From positions 1 through 47,218 of the forward strand of contig SHYP01000011.1 in assembly GCA_009692725.1 (NCBI GenBank): a DNA stretch of 47,218 bases. The letters are read 5' to 3'. The notes below the pieces were generated by a model. It made no database searches. It saw only the letters and a list, made by a program, of their open reading frames with translations, and was not told the DNA's origin. Each line of letters begins with the position of its first letter. Positions within the stretch are counted from its first letter, which is position 1. Source of the DNA: Dehalococcoidia bacterium. Lineage in GTDB: Bacteria > Chloroflexota > Dehalococcoidia > UBA2979. The position numbers were made by a program, and so were the translations under genes. This document shows positions 31,956-40,358 of the stretch, piece after piece.

Positions 31956-33955
31956 GCGTGCTCGCGGCGCTGGGCGCTGCGGCGCTGCTGGTAGCGCTGG
32001 GCGCGGCGGTGGCGGCGGTGGCGGGCGCGCTGCTGGGCGCGCGCGCGCGACCCGGCGCGCTGGCGGCGGCGCGGCGAGCGCTGCTGGTCGCCGCGGCGGC
32101 GATCACCGTCGCGGTCGGCGCGCTCGCGGTGGCGCTGCTGCGCGACGACTTCTCGCTGGCGTACGTGGCGGCGGTGTCCTCGCGCGAGCTCGACCCGCCG
32201 CTGAAATGGGCGGCTCTGTACAGCGCGCAGGCGGGCTCGCTGCTGCTGTGGACGTGGCTGCTGTCGCTGTTCGTGGCCGTGTTCGCGTGGCGCACGTTGC
32301 CTGCGATTCCCTGGGGCGCGGCCCCGGCGACGGCGATCGCGGGGGCGCTGCTGGTGGCGTTCCTCGTGCCGGCGGTCGCGTTCGAGTCGGCGTTCGCGGC
32401 GAGCCCGGTCACACCGCTCGACGGGCGGGGGCTCAACCCGCTGCTCGTGGACCGCGGGATGCTGGTGCACCCGCCGTTCTTGCTCGCGGGCCTCGTCAGC
32501 ACGGCCATCCCGTTCACGCTCGGCATGAGCGCGCTGGCGGCGGGGCGCGTCGACGGCGCATGGCTGCGCGCGGTGCGCGGGTGGGCGCTGTGCGCGTGGC
32601 TGGTGCTGAGCATCGGCAACTTCCTCGGCGGGTGGTGGGCGTACACGGTGCTCGGCTGGGGGGGTTACTGGGGCTGGGACCCGGTGGAGAACTCGGCGCT
32701 GCTGCCGTTGCTCCCGCTCACGGCGTTCCTGCACTCGCTGCTCGTGCAGGAGCGGCGGGGCATGCTCAAGCTGTGGAACGTCGGGCTCGTCGTGGCGGCG
32801 TTCGCGCTGGCGGTGTTCGGCACGTTCAACGTGCGCAGCGGGCTCGTCGAGTCGGTGCACTCGTTCGCGCGCTCGGACATCGGCGGCTACTTCCTCGCGC
32901 TGCTCGCCGTGCTGATCGCGGGCGCCGGCGGGCTGATGGCGTGGCGCGCGCGCATGCTGCGCCCCGGGCACGACTTTGAGTCGCTGCTCTCGCGGGAGAG
33001 CGCGCTCATCGTGAACAACTACCTGTTCCTGGCGATCACGCTGGTGGTGCTTGGCGGAACGCTGTTCCCGGTGTTCTCCGAGCTGTTCGACGGCACGCGT
33101 ATCACGGTGGGTCCGCCGTTCTTCAACCGCGTCGTGGGGCCGCTGTTGGTCGCGCTGGTCGTGCTGATGGTGATCGGCACGGTGCTGCCGTGGCGGCGCG
33201 CGGCGGGCGCGACGCTCGCGCGCCGCTTCCGCGGTCCGCTGGTGGTGGCGGTGGCCGCGGGGCTGGCGCTCGGCGCGGGGGGGATGCGCGACCCGTTCGC
33301 GCTGACGGCCACGTGTGCAGCGACGGTGCTGCTGTTCGTGACGCTGCGCGAGTTCGCGATCGGCGCGCGCGGAGTGCGACGGGCGTCGGGCGTCGCGTGG
33401 CCGGCCGCGCTCGCGGCGCTGTTCGAGCGCGACCAGCAGCGCTACGGCGGCTACCTCGTGCACCTCGGCGTGGGCGTGCTTGCGATCGCCATCGTCGGCT
33501 CGAACATCTACCAGCAGCAGATCCGCGCGACGGTCGCGCCCGGCGGGTCGTTCGAGGCAGGGGGCCGCACGCTCACCTTCGACGGGCTGCAGGAGCGCGC
33601 GCCCGCTCGCAACGGCATCGACACCGAGGTAGTCGCGGCGCTGCGCGTCACGCGCGGCGGCGAGGAGCGCGCGCCGCTCGCGCCGGGGCGGCGGCTGTTC
33701 ACCAACTTCCCGCAGCAACCGACCTCGATCATCGCGATCGAGCACACCTGGCGCGACGACCTGTACGTGTTCGTGCAGGGCTGGGACGCGGACGGCGTGA
33801 CGGAGTTCCAGGTGTTCGTCAACCCGCTGATGCCGTGGCTGTGGGCGGGCGCGGGCGTGTACATCGTGGGTGGGCTGCTCGCGTTCGTGCCGCTGCGCGC
33901 GCGGCCCGCGCTCGTGACGGCGCCCGCGCGCGAGCCCGCCGCGGCGCGGAGCTAG
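31952..33955 (+). CDS. ccmF: Cytochrome c haem lyase subunit CcmF
   Basis: Integral membrane haem ligase that attaches haem to apocytochrome c. 667 residues with about fifteen helices, ATGA overlap with ccmE. The tryptophan-rich haem-handling motif is GWGGYWGWDPVENSALLPLL; conserved His occur at LVHPPFLLAG and elsewhere, and a large outer-face domain near the C-terminus contains EAGGRTLTFDGLQ and AIEHTWRDDLYVFVQGWD. The ending NPLMPWLWAGAGVYIVGGLLA is typical. It works with CcmH encoded next. Confidence 0.97.
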   Translation: MSVLAALGAAALLVALGAAVAAVAGALLGARARPGALAAARRALLVAAAAITVAVGALAVALLRDDFSLAYVAAVSSRELDPPLKWAALYSAQAGSLLLWTWLLSLFVAVFAWRTLPAIPWGAAPATAIAGALLVAFLVPAVAFESAFAASPVTPLDGRGLNPLLVDRGMLVHPPFLLAGLVSTAIPFTLGMSALAAGRVDGAWLRAVRGWALCAWLVLSIGNFLGGWWAYTVLGWGGYWGWDPVENSALLPLLPLTAFLHSLLVQERRGMLKLWNVGLVVAAFALAVFGTFNVRSGLVESVHSFARSDIGGYFLALLAVLIAGAGGLMAWRARMLRPGHDFESLLSRESALIVNNYLFLAITLVVLGGTLFPVFSELFDGTRITVGPPFFNRVVGPLLVALVVLMVIGTVLPWRRAAGATLARRFRGPLVVAVAAGLALGAGGMRDPFALTATCAATVLLFVTLREFAIGARGVRRASGVAWPAALAALFERDQQRYGGYLVHLGVGVLAIAIVGSNIYQQQIRATVAPGGSFEAGGRTLTFDGLQERAPARNGIDTEVVAALRVTRGGEERAPLAPGRRLFTNFPQQPTSIIAIEHTWRDDLYVFVQGWDADGVTEFQVFVNPLMPWLWAGAGVYIVGGLLAFVPLRARPALVTAPAREPAAARS

Positions 33956-33960
33956 CGACG

Positions 33961-34449
33961 ATGCACGGCGCACGCGCGCGCGCGACGGCCCTCGTGCTCG
34001 TGGCGCTGCTCGCCTGCGCGGGCGCGCTGCTTGCGCCGCGCACCGTGCACGCGCAGTCGGCCGACGCGCAGGCGCTCGCGATCGAGCGGCAGCTGCTGTG
34101 CCCGCAATGCGTGAACCTGCGGCTCGATGTGTGCGACACGCAGCTGTGCCAGGACATGCGCGCGGAGATCCGCACGCGGCTCGCCGCCGGCGAGTCCGCC
34201 GAGCAGATCGTCGGTGTGTTCGAGGCGCGCTACGGGGTGGGCGTGCTCGCGGACCCGCCCTATCGCGGCTTCAGGCGCGCGCTGCTCGGCTGGGGGATGG
34301 TCGCTACGCTGCTCGTCGCCGCGGGCGGGGCCGTCGCGCTCGTGGCGATGCGCCGCGGAGCGCGCGCGCCGGCGCGCGCCCTCGCGGATGACGCGCCGAG
34401 CGACGGCTGGCTCGACGAGCAGCTGACTCGCGACCGCGAGGCGCGCTGA
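33961..34449 (+). CDS. ccmH: Cytochrome c-type biogenesis protein CcmH (CcmL type)
   Basis: Thiol-disulfide protein that presents reduced apocytochrome to CcmF. 162 residues: cleavable signal (ending VHAQS), then IERQLLCPQCVNL with the redox pair Cys47/Cys50, and one C-terminal transmembrane helix (LGWGMVATLLVAAGGAVALVAM). Two further Cys (Cys58, Cys63 in LDVCDTQLCQDM) make a four-Cys domain. It begins 5 nt after ccmF and overlaps the next ATG. Confidence 0.95.
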   Translation: MHGARARATALVLVALLACAGALLAPRTVHAQSADAQALAIERQLLCPQCVNLRLDVCDTQLCQDMRAEIRTRLAAGESAEQIVGVFEARYGVGVLADPPYRGFRRALLGWGMVATLLVAAGGAVALVAMRRGARAPARALADDAPSDGWLDEQLTRDREAR

Positions 34450-34745
34450 TGGAGTGGGCGCTGCTCGTGACGCTCGCGATCGCCGCCGCGTTGGCGATCG
34501 CGGGCCCGGCGCTACGCGGCCGCGCGCGGGCCGCCGTCGGGGCGAGCATCGACGCAGCGGGCGCTGCAGACGAGCTGCGCGCAGAGCGCGCGCGGCTGCT
34601 GGCCGAGCTGCGCGAGCTCGACGACGACGCGCGCAACGGCCGCATCGCGGCCGCCGACCGCGCGCTCGGGCGGCGCGCGCTGGGCCCGCAGCTGCGCGCG
34701 GTGACCGAGGCGTTGCGCGCGGCGGGCTGGGAGCCGCGGCCGTGA
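34449..34745 (+). CDS. Short CcmI-like membrane protein
   Basis: 98 residues starting at ATG 34449 (TGATG with ccmH). One N-terminal helix (WALLVTLAIAAALAIAGPAL) is followed by a charged coiled-coil stretch with ELRAERARLLAELRELDDDA and NGRIAAADRALG. Position after ccmH and this layout match the N-terminal anchor and linker part of CcmI, the apocytochrome chaperone, but the TPR domain is absent. Assignment is by context and layout, not strong similarity. Confidence 0.75.
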   Translation: MEWALLVTLAIAAALAIAGPALRGRARAAVGASIDAAGAADELRAERARLLAELRELDDDARNGRIAAADRALGRRALGPQLRAVTEALRAAGWEPRP

Positions 34746-35812
34746 GCGCCCGCGCGCCCGCGCGCAGCACCGCGTTCGTGGCGCTGCTGCTCGGCGCGCT
34801 CGCGCTCGCGCCGACGACCGGGGCGGCGCGGGCAGATGCGCAAGCACAGGGCGTGATCAGCGGCGCGGTGCGTAACGGCACGGCGGGCGCGCCGCAGACG
34901 CTCGACGTGCGCGTGCAGCTGATCGCCATCGGCGCGCGCGCGGAGCTGACGAGCCAGGAACAGCAGCCGATGGACGGGCGCTTCCGCTTCGTGGTCGCCG
35001 CCGACGCGACGGTGTCGTACGTGTTGCGCACCGTGTACCAGGGCGTGCCGTACCTCAGCGAGCCGCCACTGCTGCTCTCACCCGAGGCGCCGGAGGCGAC
35101 GCGCGACATGGTGGTGTACGAGCGCGCCGCGGAGCCGCCGCCCCTGCGCATCACCTCGACGGTGGTGTCGGTGCGCGGGCTCGACCAGGCAGCGGGCACG
35201 CTCGAGCTGCAGCGCGAGGACGAGGTGGAGAACACGAGCGACCGCGCGTGGGCGGGCCGCACGGACGGCATCACGCTACGCACACCGGCGCCGCCCGGCG
35301 CGCGGACCGCGAGCGACCTCTCCGGGCTCGCGACGGTCGTGCTCGCGGACGGCGCGGTGACGACGACACAGCCGTTGCTGCCGGGGCGACAGGTCGTGGT
35401 AACGCGACTCGCGGTGGCGTACGACCGCGCGGCTGCGCAGTACCGCCTGCGGGTGACGGCACCGCTCCCCACCGAGCGCATCGAAGCGTGGGTGCCGGCG
35501 CGCTTCCTCGAGGACGTGACGGCGGAGGGCGACGCGCGCGCGGTGGCGACGCGCACGCTGGAGGGCGAGCGCTGGCGCGTCGTCGAACGCGCGCGGCCGA
35601 CGGGGCCCGGCGAGGCGCTGGTGGTGACGTTCGCGGGGCTGGGCGGCGCACGCGCGACGAACCCGCTCACGCAGCCGGCCGGCGCAGCGCTCGGCGCGGC
35701 GCTCGCGATCGCGGTCGTCGGCGGCGGCGCCATACTCGCAGCACGGCTTGCAGCACGGTTCGGACGGCCGCGTACGCAGCGGCCGCGGCGCGCCGCACGA
35801 GGTGCGCGATGA
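34742..35812 (+). CDS. Unrecognised secreted, C-terminally anchored beta-rich protein in the ccm operon
   Basis: 356 residues from GTG 34742 (GTGA overlap). A signal peptide (AFVALLLGALALAPTTGAARADAQ) is followed by a beta-sandwich-like domain resembling carboxypeptidase regulatory or transthyretin-like folds (GVISGAVRNGTAGAPQTLDV... and DGRFRFVVAADATVSYVLRT), a second beta-rich region (~125-300), one transmembrane helix (GAALGAALAIAVVGGGAIL) and a basic cytoplasmic tail (RFGRPRTQRPRRAARGAR). No Cys, no haem motif and no catalytic motif seen. It is coupled to ccmA by ATGA, so a role in maturation, for example holding apocytochrome outside the membrane, is plausible but unproven. Confidence 0.85.
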   Translation: MSARAPARSTAFVALLLGALALAPTTGAARADAQAQGVISGAVRNGTAGAPQTLDVRVQLIAIGARAELTSQEQQPMDGRFRFVVAADATVSYVLRTVYQGVPYLSEPPLLLSPEAPEATRDMVVYERAAEPPPLRITSTVVSVRGLDQAAGTLELQREDEVENTSDRAWAGRTDGITLRTPAPPGARTASDLSGLATVVLADGAVTTTQPLLPGRQVVVTRLAVAYDRAAAQYRLRVTAPLPTERIEAWVPARFLEDVTAEGDARAVATRTLEGERWRVVERARPTGPGEALVVTFAGLGGARATNPLTQPAGAALGAALAIAVVGGGAILAARLAARFGRPRTQRPRRAARGAR

Positions 35813-36528
35813 ACGCCGCGCTGCCCGCGCCGATGATCGCGGCGCGTGAGCTGGGCAAGCGCTACGGCGGCGTGCGCGTGTTCGAGGACGCGACGTTCGC
35901 GATCGCGCCCGGCGCGCGCATCGCGCTGACCGGCGCGAACGGCGCGGGCAAGAGCACGCTGCTCGCGGTGCTCGCGACGCTCGCCGCGCCGAGCGCGGGC
36001 GAGGCGTGGATCGACGCGCATCCGGTGTCGCGCGGCAGCAGCGCGCTGCGTCGCGCGATCGGCGTGCTCGCGCACCGGCCGATGCTGTACGAGGAGCTGA
36101 CGCCGCGCGAAAACCTGCGCTTCTTCGCGCGGCTGTACGACGTGCCGCGCGCGGACGAGCGCGGCGAGGCGCTGTTGCGCGCGCTGGGCTTGTGGCGCCG
36201 CCGCGACGAGCCGACGGCGGTGCTCTCGCGCGGGCTGCACCAGCGGCTGGCGATCGCGCGCGCACTCGTGCACCGGCCGGCGGTGCTGCTGCTCGACGAG
36301 CCGGAGACGGGCCTCGACGCCGAGGGGCTCGCGCTGCTCGACGAGCTGATGCTGTGCGCGCCGGGCGTGACCGTGCTCGCGGCGACGCACCGCCTCGATC
36401 GCGTCGCGCGCTGGGCCGACGGCGCGCTGCACTGCGAACGCGGGCGCATCACCGCGAGCGGGGCGGCGGCAGGCGCGGCCGCGGATCGCGCGAGCGCCGG
36501 CGCCCCGCTCGCCACGGTGCGCACATGA
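35809..36528 (+). CDS. ccmA: Haem ABC exporter ATP-binding protein CcmA
   Basis: ATPase that with CcmB and CcmC releases holo-CcmE. 239 residues from ATG 35809 (ATGA). Walker A is GANGAGKST (42-50), the signature is LSRGLHQRLAIARAL, and Walker B is VLLLDEPETGLD, followed by the switch His in ATHRLD. The signature has Arg in place of the second Gly of LSGG, a form also known in related exporters. The C-terminal tail (GAAAGAAADRASAG) is low-complexity. Coupled to ccmB. Confidence 0.95.
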   Translation: MNAALPAPMIAARELGKRYGGVRVFEDATFAIAPGARIALTGANGAGKSTLLAVLATLAAPSAGEAWIDAHPVSRGSSALRRAIGVLAHRPMLYEELTPRENLRFFARLYDVPRADERGEALLRALGLWRRRDEPTAVLSRGLHQRLAIARALVHRPAVLLLDEPETGLDAEGLALLDELMLCAPGVTVLAATHRLDRVARWADGALHCERGRITASGAAAGAAADRASAGAPLATVRT

Positions 36529-37319
36529 ACGACGAGCGTGCCCTGCCCGACACCCTGCGGCACGACACCCTGCTGCACGACACCGTGCCGCTCGACACAG
36601 GGCCGCTCGACACAGGGCCGCTCGACACAGGGCGGCGCGGCCCGTTGCCGCACAGCGCGGGGCTCGACGCCACGCGCGCGGTGCTGGGGAAGGACCTACG
36701 GTTGCTGTGGCGGCGGCGCGCCAGCTGGCTCGCGGCGGCGACCTTCGCGATGCTCAGCGTGCTCACGTACGCGTTCGCGTTCGACCTGGTCACGGACGAC
36801 GTGCGGCCGCTGCTGCCGGGGGTGCTGTGGGTGACGTTCCTGTTCGCGGGCGTGGTCGCGCTCGGTCGCGCCTTCGCCGACGAGGCGGAGCAGGGCACGC
36901 TCGACGCGCTGCTGCTCGCGCCGGTGCCGCGCACGACGCTGTACGTGGGCAAGCTCGTCGCGTACTTCTGCGCGCTGCTCGCCATCGACGTGGCGATGCT
37001 CGCGCTGGCGACGGTGCTGTTCAACGTGGGGCTGCTCACGCCCGAGCTGCTGCTGCTCACGGCGCTGGGCGCGGCGGGCTACGTGAGCCTGATGCTGCTG
37101 CTCGCGACGCTCGGCAGCCGCGTACGCTCGCGCGAGGTGCTGCTGCCGGTGCTCGCGCTGCCGCTGCTGATGCCGCTGCTGATCGGCGGGGTGCGCGCGA
37201 CCGGTGCGGCGCTCGATCTGCCGCACGGCGACGCGCCGTGGCTGCTGCTGCTGGTGGTGTTCACCGCGTGGAGCGCGGCCGGCAGCGCGCTGCTGTTCCC
37301 GCTGGCGGTGGAGCGATGA
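36525..37319 (+). CDS. ccmB: Haem exporter membrane protein CcmB, with repeat-bearing N-terminal extension
   Basis: Six-helix membrane partner of CcmA. 264 residues from ATG 36525 (ATGA); the family is usually about 220. The core starts near residue 46 with LDATRAVLGKDLRLLWRRRASW, then LWVTFLFAGVVALGRAFADEAEQGTLDALLLAPV, the CcmB signature, and helices to the end. The first ~45 residues (with PLDTG three times in a row, after diverged HDT units) arise from a 15-bp tandem repeat. Internal GTG codons could be the true start, but the ATGA coupling favours the long form. Confidence 0.93.
   Translation: MNDERALPDTLRHDTLLHDTVPLDTGPLDTGPLDTGRRGPLPHSAGLDATRAVLGKDLRLLWRRRASWLAAATFAMLSVLTYAFAFDLVTDDVRPLLPGVLWVTFLFAGVVALGRAFADEAEQGTLDALLLAPVPRTTLYVGKLVAYFCALLAIDVAMLALATVLFNVGLLTPELLLLTALGAAGYVSLMLLLATLGSRVRSREVLLPVLALPLLMPLLIGGVRATGAALDLPHGDAPWLLLLVVFTAWSAAGSALLFPLAVER
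36588..36632 (+). repeat. 15-bp tandem repeat in ccmB
   Basis: Three exact copies of CCGCTCGACACAGGG (36588-36602, 36603-36617, 36618-36632) encode PLDTG three times. The unit is a multiple of three, so copy number can change without frameshift. Confidence 0.95.
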
Positions 37320-38044
37320 GCGCGGCGCGCCGGCTGGTGCTCGCGAGCTACGCGGCGCGCTGGGTGGTGCTGCCGCCGCTGACCGGCGTCGCGATGCTCG
37401 CGCTGATCGTCGGCGCGGTGATCGTCGCGCCGCGCGAGGCGGTGGAGGGCGAGGTGCAGCGGCTGTTCTACATCCACGTGCCGGCGGCGCTCGCGATGTA
37501 CGCGGCGTACAGCATCACCTTCGTCGCGTCGCTGACGGTGCTGTGGCGGCGCGACCTGCGCGCGGACGCGGTCGCGCGCGCGTCCGCCGGCGTCGGCGTG
37601 CTGTTCACAGCGCTCGTGCTGGCGACCGGCGCGATCTGGGGGCGGCCGATCTGGGGCGTCTGGTGGGCGTGGGACGCCCGGCTGACCAGCACGCTCGTGC
37701 TGCTGCTGCTGTTCGGGGGCTACCTGCTCGCGCGCGGCCTGGCCGACGAAGACGACGAGCAGGCGGCGCGCTTCGCGGCGATCTTCGCGGTGGTGGCGTT
37801 CCTCGACATCCCGATCATCAACATGTCGGTGCGCTGGTGGCGCACGCTGCATCCGCAGCCGATCGTGCTGCGGCTGCCCGGCGACCAGGCGCTGCCGAAC
37901 TCGATGCTCGCGGTGCTGGCCGTCGGCGTGGTCGCGGTGGTGCTGCTCGCGCTGTGGCTGATCGCGCTGCGCGCCGCCACCGAGCAGCTGGCGCAGCGGA
38001 CGGCGGCGCTGCGCATCGCCATGGACCGGCGGGAGGACGCGTAG
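37316..38044 (+). CDS. ccmC: Haem handling protein CcmC
   Basis: Loads haem onto CcmE. 242 residues from ATG 37316 (ATGA), six helices. The tryptophan-rich motif WGVWWAWDARLTS is at 113-125; flanking haem-ligand His candidates are His54 (YIHVPAA) and His180 (RTLHPQP). The MSVRWWRTLH segment is typical of CcmC rather than CcsA. Its stop overlaps the GTG of the next gene by one base. Confidence 0.95.
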   Translation: MSAARRLVLASYAARWVVLPPLTGVAMLALIVGAVIVAPREAVEGEVQRLFYIHVPAALAMYAAYSITFVASLTVLWRRDLRADAVARASAGVGVLFTALVLATGAIWGRPIWGVWWAWDARLTSTLVLLLLFGGYLLARGLADEDDEQAARFAAIFAVVAFLDIPIINMSVRWWRTLHPQPIVLRLPGDQALPNSMLAVLAVGVVAVVLLALWLIALRAATEQLAQRTAALRIAMDRREDA

Positions 38045-38274
38045 TGGACCACCTAGAGTACCTGTTCGCCGGGTTCGCGGTGTTCTGGGCGGGGCTGTTC
38101 GGCTACCTGCTGTGGCTGCAGGCGCGGCTGCGCGCCGTCACGCGCGCGCTCGAGCGGGTCGAGGAGCGGCTGGCGGAGGCAGGGGACGCGGCACCGGAGC
38201 GCAGCCGCAGCCCTGGCGAGCCGTCACGCCCCGCCGCTGGCCTCGCCTCGAGCCGGGATCGGGGCGCCGAGTGA
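38044..38274 (+). CDS. ccmD: CcmD-like small membrane protein
   Basis: 76 residues from GTG 38044, overlapping the ccmC stop (TAGTG). It has one helix (YLFAGFAVFWAGLFGYLLWLQ) and a charged, helical tail. CcmD keeps holo-CcmE releasing from CcmC. The call rests on size, layout (short outer end, helix, basic tail) and position after ccmC. The C-terminal ~25 residues are Ser/Arg/Ala-rich and look disordered. Confidence 0.8.
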   Translation: MDHLEYLFAGFAVFWAGLFGYLLWLQARLRAVTRALERVEERLAEAGDAAPERSRSPGEPSRPAAGLASSRDRGAE

Positions 38275-38289
38275 GCCTGCACCGTGAGT

Positions 38290-38320
38290 CAGCCTCGTGA
38301 GTACCGCCTCGTGAGTACAG
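38290..38320. repeat. Short direct repeat before ctaA
   Basis: GCCTCGTGAGTAC occurs twice with 15-bp period (about 38292-38304 and 38307-38319), with a third diverged CCGTGAGTC just upstream, in the 63-bp gap between the ccmD-like gene and ctaA. Confidence 0.6.
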
Positions 38321-38337
38321 GGCACGGAGCGCGTAGC

Positions 38338-39297
38338 ATGCGGGGCGTGCGCGCGGGATCGATGCGTTACCCGGCCCTGGCGGCCGTCACCGTCGGCGCC
38401 ACGCTGGCGCTGATCGCCATCGGCGCGGTGGTGCGCACGACAGGCTCCGGGCTCGGCTGCCCGGACTGGCCGCTCTGCCACGGCAACTGGCACCCGCCGC
38501 TGGAGAAGACCGCCATCATCGAGTACTCGCATCGCACGGCCGCGAGCATCGTCGGGCTGCTCGTGCTCGCGACGGCGTGGGTGACGCTGCGGCAGCGCGG
38601 CGGCGACCGCGCGCTGCGCTGGCTGGCGCTCGGGTCGCTGCCGCTGCTCGCGTTCCAGGCGTGGCTCGGCAAGGTGACAGTGGAGCGCGAGCTGCCGCCC
38701 GAGGTCGTGACGCTCCACCTCGCGACGGCGCTGCTGTTGCTCGCCGTGCTGACGGCGCTCGCGGCGCTCGCGCTGCTCGGGCCGGAACGCGTGCGCGCGA
38801 CCGACGGGCGGCGCAGCGCGATGCTGGGCGTCACGCTCGCGGGCGCGCTCGTCACGTACCTCGTGCTGCTGTCCGGCGCCTACGTCGTCGGCAGCGGCGC
38901 GACGACGGCCTGCGTCGGGTGGCCCGAGTGCCCGCAAGCGGCGCGCCCGTTCCTCGACGGGGGGCGCGAGCAGCACATCCACTGGCTGCACCGCTTCGCG
39001 GTAGTCGCCGGCGGGGCGGCGGTGGCGTGGGTGGGGCACCGCTGGTTCCACCTGCCGGAGGCGACGCAGTTCGAGCGGCGGGCGGCGCTCGCGCTCGTCG
39101 GGTTGTACGGAGTGCAGGTGCTGGTGGGCGCCGCGAACATCTGGACGAACTTCGCGGAGTGGCCGCGCGTCGCGCACCTCGCGCTGGGCAGCGCAATCTG
39201 GGCGCTCCTCGTGCTGCTCGCGGTCGTCGCGCGCTACGCGCCGGCGACGGCGCACGCGAGCGCTGCACACGAGCGGAGAGCGGGCGCTCATGCGTGA
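38338..39297 (+). CDS. ctaA: Haem A synthase (COX15/CtaA family)
   Basis: Oxidises the C8 methyl of haem O to give haem A. 319 residues from ATG 38338; an in-frame ATG-like start at 38284 adds a non-conserved stretch. Eight helices; motifs RTTGSGLGCPDWPLCHG, IIEYSHRTAASIVGLLV, VTLHLATALLLLAV, and HWLHRFAVVAGGAAVAW with haem-ligand His, and the second Cys pair CVGWPEC. It overlaps ctaB by 8 nt, so haem O and haem A synthesis are coupled. Confidence 0.95.
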   Translation: MRGVRAGSMRYPALAAVTVGATLALIAIGAVVRTTGSGLGCPDWPLCHGNWHPPLEKTAIIEYSHRTAASIVGLLVLATAWVTLRQRGGDRALRWLALGSLPLLAFQAWLGKVTVERELPPEVVTLHLATALLLLAVLTALAALALLGPERVRATDGRRSAMLGVTLAGALVTYLVLLSGAYVVGSGATTACVGWPECPQAARPFLDGGREQHIHWLHRFAVVAGGAAVAWVGHRWFHLPEATQFERRAALALVGLYGVQVLVGAANIWTNFAEWPRVAHLALGSAIWALLVLLAVVARYAPATAHASAAHERRAGAHA

Positions 39298-40216
39298 CAC
39301 ACCGACAGCCGCCGCCGCACGCGGGCCCGCGGCACGGCGGGCAGCACTATGGCCGGTGCTGCGCGCGTACGTCGCGCTCACCAAGCCGAACATCATCTGG
39401 CTGCTGCTGGTGACCACCGTGCCCGCGATGGTGCTGGCCGCGAATGGCTGGCCCTCGACGTGGCTGGTGGTCGCGACGCTCGTCGGCGGGATGCTGGCCG
39501 CGGGCGGCGCGAACGCGATCAACCAGTACCTCGACCGCGACATCGACGCGCGCATGCGGCGCACGCAGCGGCGCCCGCTGCCGACGGGCGCCGTCGCGCC
39601 GCTGCAGGCTGCGCGCTTCGGCCTCGTGCTATCGGCGCTCGCCGGCGGCTGGCTGGTGCTGACGGTGAACGGGCTCGCGGCGCTGCTCGCGCTTGGCGCG
39701 ATCGCGTTCTACGTGGTGGTGTACACGTACTGGCTGAAGCGCAGCACGTGGCAGAACATCGTCATCGGCGGGGCGGCGGGGGCGGCGCCAGCGCTGATCG
39801 GCTGGGCGGCGGTGACGGGCGACCTCGGCAGCGTGGTGCCGTTCTTCATGTTCGTGCTGGTGTTCTGGTGGACGCCGCCGCACTTCTGGGCGCTCGCGCT
39901 CGTGCTGGAGGAGGACTACCGCGCGGCGGGAGTGCCGATGCTGCCCGTGGTGCGCGGCGCCGACGAGACGCGGCTGCAGATCCTCGTGTGGTCGATCGCG
40001 GTCGCCTCGCTGACGCTGCTGTTCGCGCCGGTGGCGCGGCTGGAGTGGACGTACATCGTAACCGCGCTCGTGGGGGGCGCGGGCTTCGTCGGGCTCGCGG
40101 CGTGGCTGTACTTCGCGCCATCGACGGCACGCGCGATGCGGCTGTTCCGCTACTCGACGACGTACCTCGGGCTGCTGTTCCTTGCGATGATGGTGGACGT
40201 GCTGCTGCGCGCCTAG
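39290..40216 (+). CDS. ctaB: Protoheme IX farnesyltransferase (haem O synthase)
   Basis: UbiA-type prenyltransferase that adds a farnesyl group to haem b. 308 residues from ATG 39290. Motifs: YVALTKPNIIWLLLVTTVPA, the first Asp-rich motif NQYLDRDIDARMRRTQRRPLP, WWTPPHFWALALVLEEDYR, and the second conserved region LPVVRGADETRLQIL. Nine helices. It is the last gene of the plus-strand respiratory run and is followed by two hairpins. Confidence 0.96.
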   Translation: MRDTPTAAAARGPAARRAALWPVLRAYVALTKPNIIWLLLVTTVPAMVLAANGWPSTWLVVATLVGGMLAAGGANAINQYLDRDIDARMRRTQRRPLPTGAVAPLQAARFGLVLSALAGGWLVLTVNGLAALLALGAIAFYVVVYTYWLKRSTWQNIVIGGAAGAAPALIGWAAVTGDLGSVVPFFMFVLVFWWTPPHFWALALVLEEDYRAAGVPMLPVVRGADETRLQILVWSIAVASLTLLFAPVARLEWTYIVTALVGGAGFVGLAAWLYFAPSTARAMRLFRYSTTYLGLLFLAMMVDVLLRA

Positions 40217-40224
40217 CGGATGAC

Positions 40225-40288
40225 GCCGGCCCTCCGGGCCGGTGGACCCACCCACCCACCCTTCGCCTCGTGGGGGCTCCGCCCCCAC
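40225..40288. terminator. Double hairpin between convergent ctaB and the ABC-2 permease gene
   Basis: The first stem is CCGGCCC-TCC-GGGCCGG (40226-40242); the second is GTGGGGGC-TCC-GCCCCCAC (40270-40288, perfect 8-bp arms). Both use a TCC loop. They begin 9 nt after the ctaB stop and can serve both convergent operons. No T-run is present. Confidence 0.65.
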
Positions 40289-40358
40289 ACCCCCGCTCCG
40301 CCGGCCTCGCTTGCGCGGGGGCGAGCGGCGCGAGCCGCTTCGATCCCGGCAGCACGCC

